Shown here piece after piece: positions 4,978-5,563 of a stretch of 5,563 nt of DNA. The stretch is from the NCBI GenBank assembly GCA_038064775.1, contig JBBTSG010000017.1:1-5563 (forward strand), read 5' to 3'. A program made the position numbers and the translations under genes. Position 1 is the first letter of the stretch, and the number at the start of each line of letters is the position of its first letter. This DNA is from JBBTSG01 sp038064775 (GTDB lineage Bacteria > Patescibacteriota > Minisyncoccia > UBA6257 > GWB1-50-10). The notes under the pieces are model-generated. The model was given only the letters and a program-made list of their open reading frames with translations. It ran no database searches and was not told the DNA's origin.

Positions 4978-5563
4978 ATGGAACGTAACTCAAATAAAAA
5001 ATTATACACTTGCCCGATGCATCCGGAAATCGTTCAAGAAAACGCCGGTTTGTGTCCCGAATGCGGAATGAATTTAATTCCTGTAGCAAATGCGTCAGCC
5101 AGAAAACATACTAAGCTAGAATTGGAAAGCAAAGATTTAGAATGTTGTCACGCTAGCTACAATAAACACAGCGAGATGAACAAACCCGCCTTTGGCGATT
5201 CGGCGGGCAGGCACGAAGGGCACTCGACAAACATCTTCAAAGCGAAATTTTGGGCGAGTTTAATATTATCCGTTCCGATAGTGGTTTACTCGGACACGAT
5301 TCAAAAATTACTTGGATTCAAGGCGCCGGTTTTCTCCGGTTCAGAATATTTGCAGTTTACGCTTTCGTCGGTCGTTTTCTTTTATGGCGGTTGGGTTTTT
5401 ATCGTATCCGCTTATCGGGAACTAAAAGCAAAATTGCCAGGAATGATGACGTTAATTGCCCTCGCGATTTCCGTGGCGTACAGCTACAGCGTGGCGGTAA
5501 CTTTTTTCGGCGGCGGCGATAATCTTTTTTGGGAACTCACGACTTTAATTACCATCATGCTTC
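4978..5563 (+). CDS. copB: CopB-type heavy-metal (copper/silver) P1B ATPase, N-terminal part (runs off the window end)
   Basis: An open frame of 195 codons runs from ATG 4978 to the window edge. It begins with a heavy-metal-binding domain: YTCPMHPE (10-17) and LCPECGMNLIP (25-35), giving C12, M14, H15, C26, C29 and M31. A linker follows with C56, C57, H58, H64, H79 and H82, then helices at about 91-108, 124-146 and 155-177. The segment YGGWVFIVSAYRELK (136-150), then GMMTLIALAISVAYSY (155-170), and LFWELTTLITIML (183-195) are characteristic of the CopB branch, which exports copper or silver from the cytoplasm. The CPC-type membrane site, DKTGT phosphorylation site and ATP-binding domain must lie beyond the window. 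A GC-rich palindrome interrupts the histidine-rich linker. It starts four bases after the preceding stop, without a Shine-Dalgarno. Confidence 0.9.
   Translation, partial: MERNSNKKLYTCPMHPEIVQENAGLCPECGMNLIPVANASARKHTKLELESKDLECCHASYNKHSEMNKPAFGDSAGRHEGHSTNIFKAKFWASLILSVPIVVYSDTIQKLLGFKAPVFSGSEYLQFTLSSVVFFYGGWVFIVSAYRELKAKLPGMMTLIALAISVAYSYSVAVTFFGGGDNLFWELTTLITIML
5185..5211 (+). repeat. GC-rich REP-like palindrome embedded in frame in the ATPase gene
   Basis: CCCGCC (5185-5190) and GGCGGG (5202-5207) form a six-pair GC stem around an 11-base loop, followed by CAGG. The stretch is much richer in GC than the AT-rich surroundings and encodes PAFGDSAGR (residues 70-78), a peptide unlike the Cys/His-rich linker on either side. 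I associate such CCCGCC...GGCGGGCAGG palindromes with dispersed repeats in Parcubacteria genomes; no second copy is present in this window, so the repeat call is an inference. Confidence 0.55.

Noticed and set aside
5250..5522. 90-residue plus-strand open frame near the window end
   Set aside because: It is out of frame with the P-type ATPase, whose translation matches CopB-type membrane segments throughout; the 90-residue peptide is arginine-rich and unlike any protein.
1..5563. CRISPR array, prophage or defence system
   Set aside because: No regularly spaced repeats, integrase, nuclease or phage-like genes are present; every complete gene encodes a membrane or exported protein.

Overview
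The window looks like a chromosomal piece of a Candidatus Phyla Radiation (Patescibacteria, probably Parcubacteria-like) bacterium. The grounds are moderate GC with AT-rich gene leaders, very tight gene packing, almost no Shine-Dalgarno sites, several small cysteine-bearing membrane proteins of a kind I associate with that group, and a GC-rich palindrome inside a gene. This is recognition from memory, not a search result. All complete genes end in TAA or TAG, and the ORFs read cleanly in the standard bacterial code.

Layout. On the minus strand, the first 23 codons of an Obg-type GTPase (1-70) follow, 21 bases downstream, a complete UMF1/Atg22-like major facilitator transporter (92-1339). A 156-base intergenic region (1340-1495) holds two divergent, near-consensus sigma70-type promoters whose -10 boxes lie in a perfect 10-base inverted repeat. 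On the plus strand there follows a small two-helix membrane protein with a CPIA-x6-C-x12-H loop (1496-1915), then an intrinsic terminator or attenuator (1949-1972). After that comes a compact run: DUF1573 lipid-anchored-like exported protein (2002-2493), CcdA/DsbD-type thiol-disulfide transporter (2500-3279), a five-helix protein with CPIC and a C-terminal CC (3283-3777), an anchored exported protein with a PCCGN-x8-CNHG motif (3795-4694), a DUF5676-like small membrane protein (4719-4973), and the N-terminal third or less of a CopB-type heavy-metal P-type ATPase (4978 to the window end).

How the genes may work together. The plus-strand genes combine a likely copper or silver exporter with a transmembrane carrier of reducing power and several membrane proteins carrying paired cysteines and histidines, mostly predicted outside the cytoplasm. 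A metal-handling or extracytoplasmic thiol-maintenance locus is the most economical reading. The roles of the 139-, 164- and 299-residue proteins are not known to me. Two short repeats lie in frame inside genes of this run: a period-7 tandem repeat in the 164-residue protein and a palindrome in the ATPase linker.
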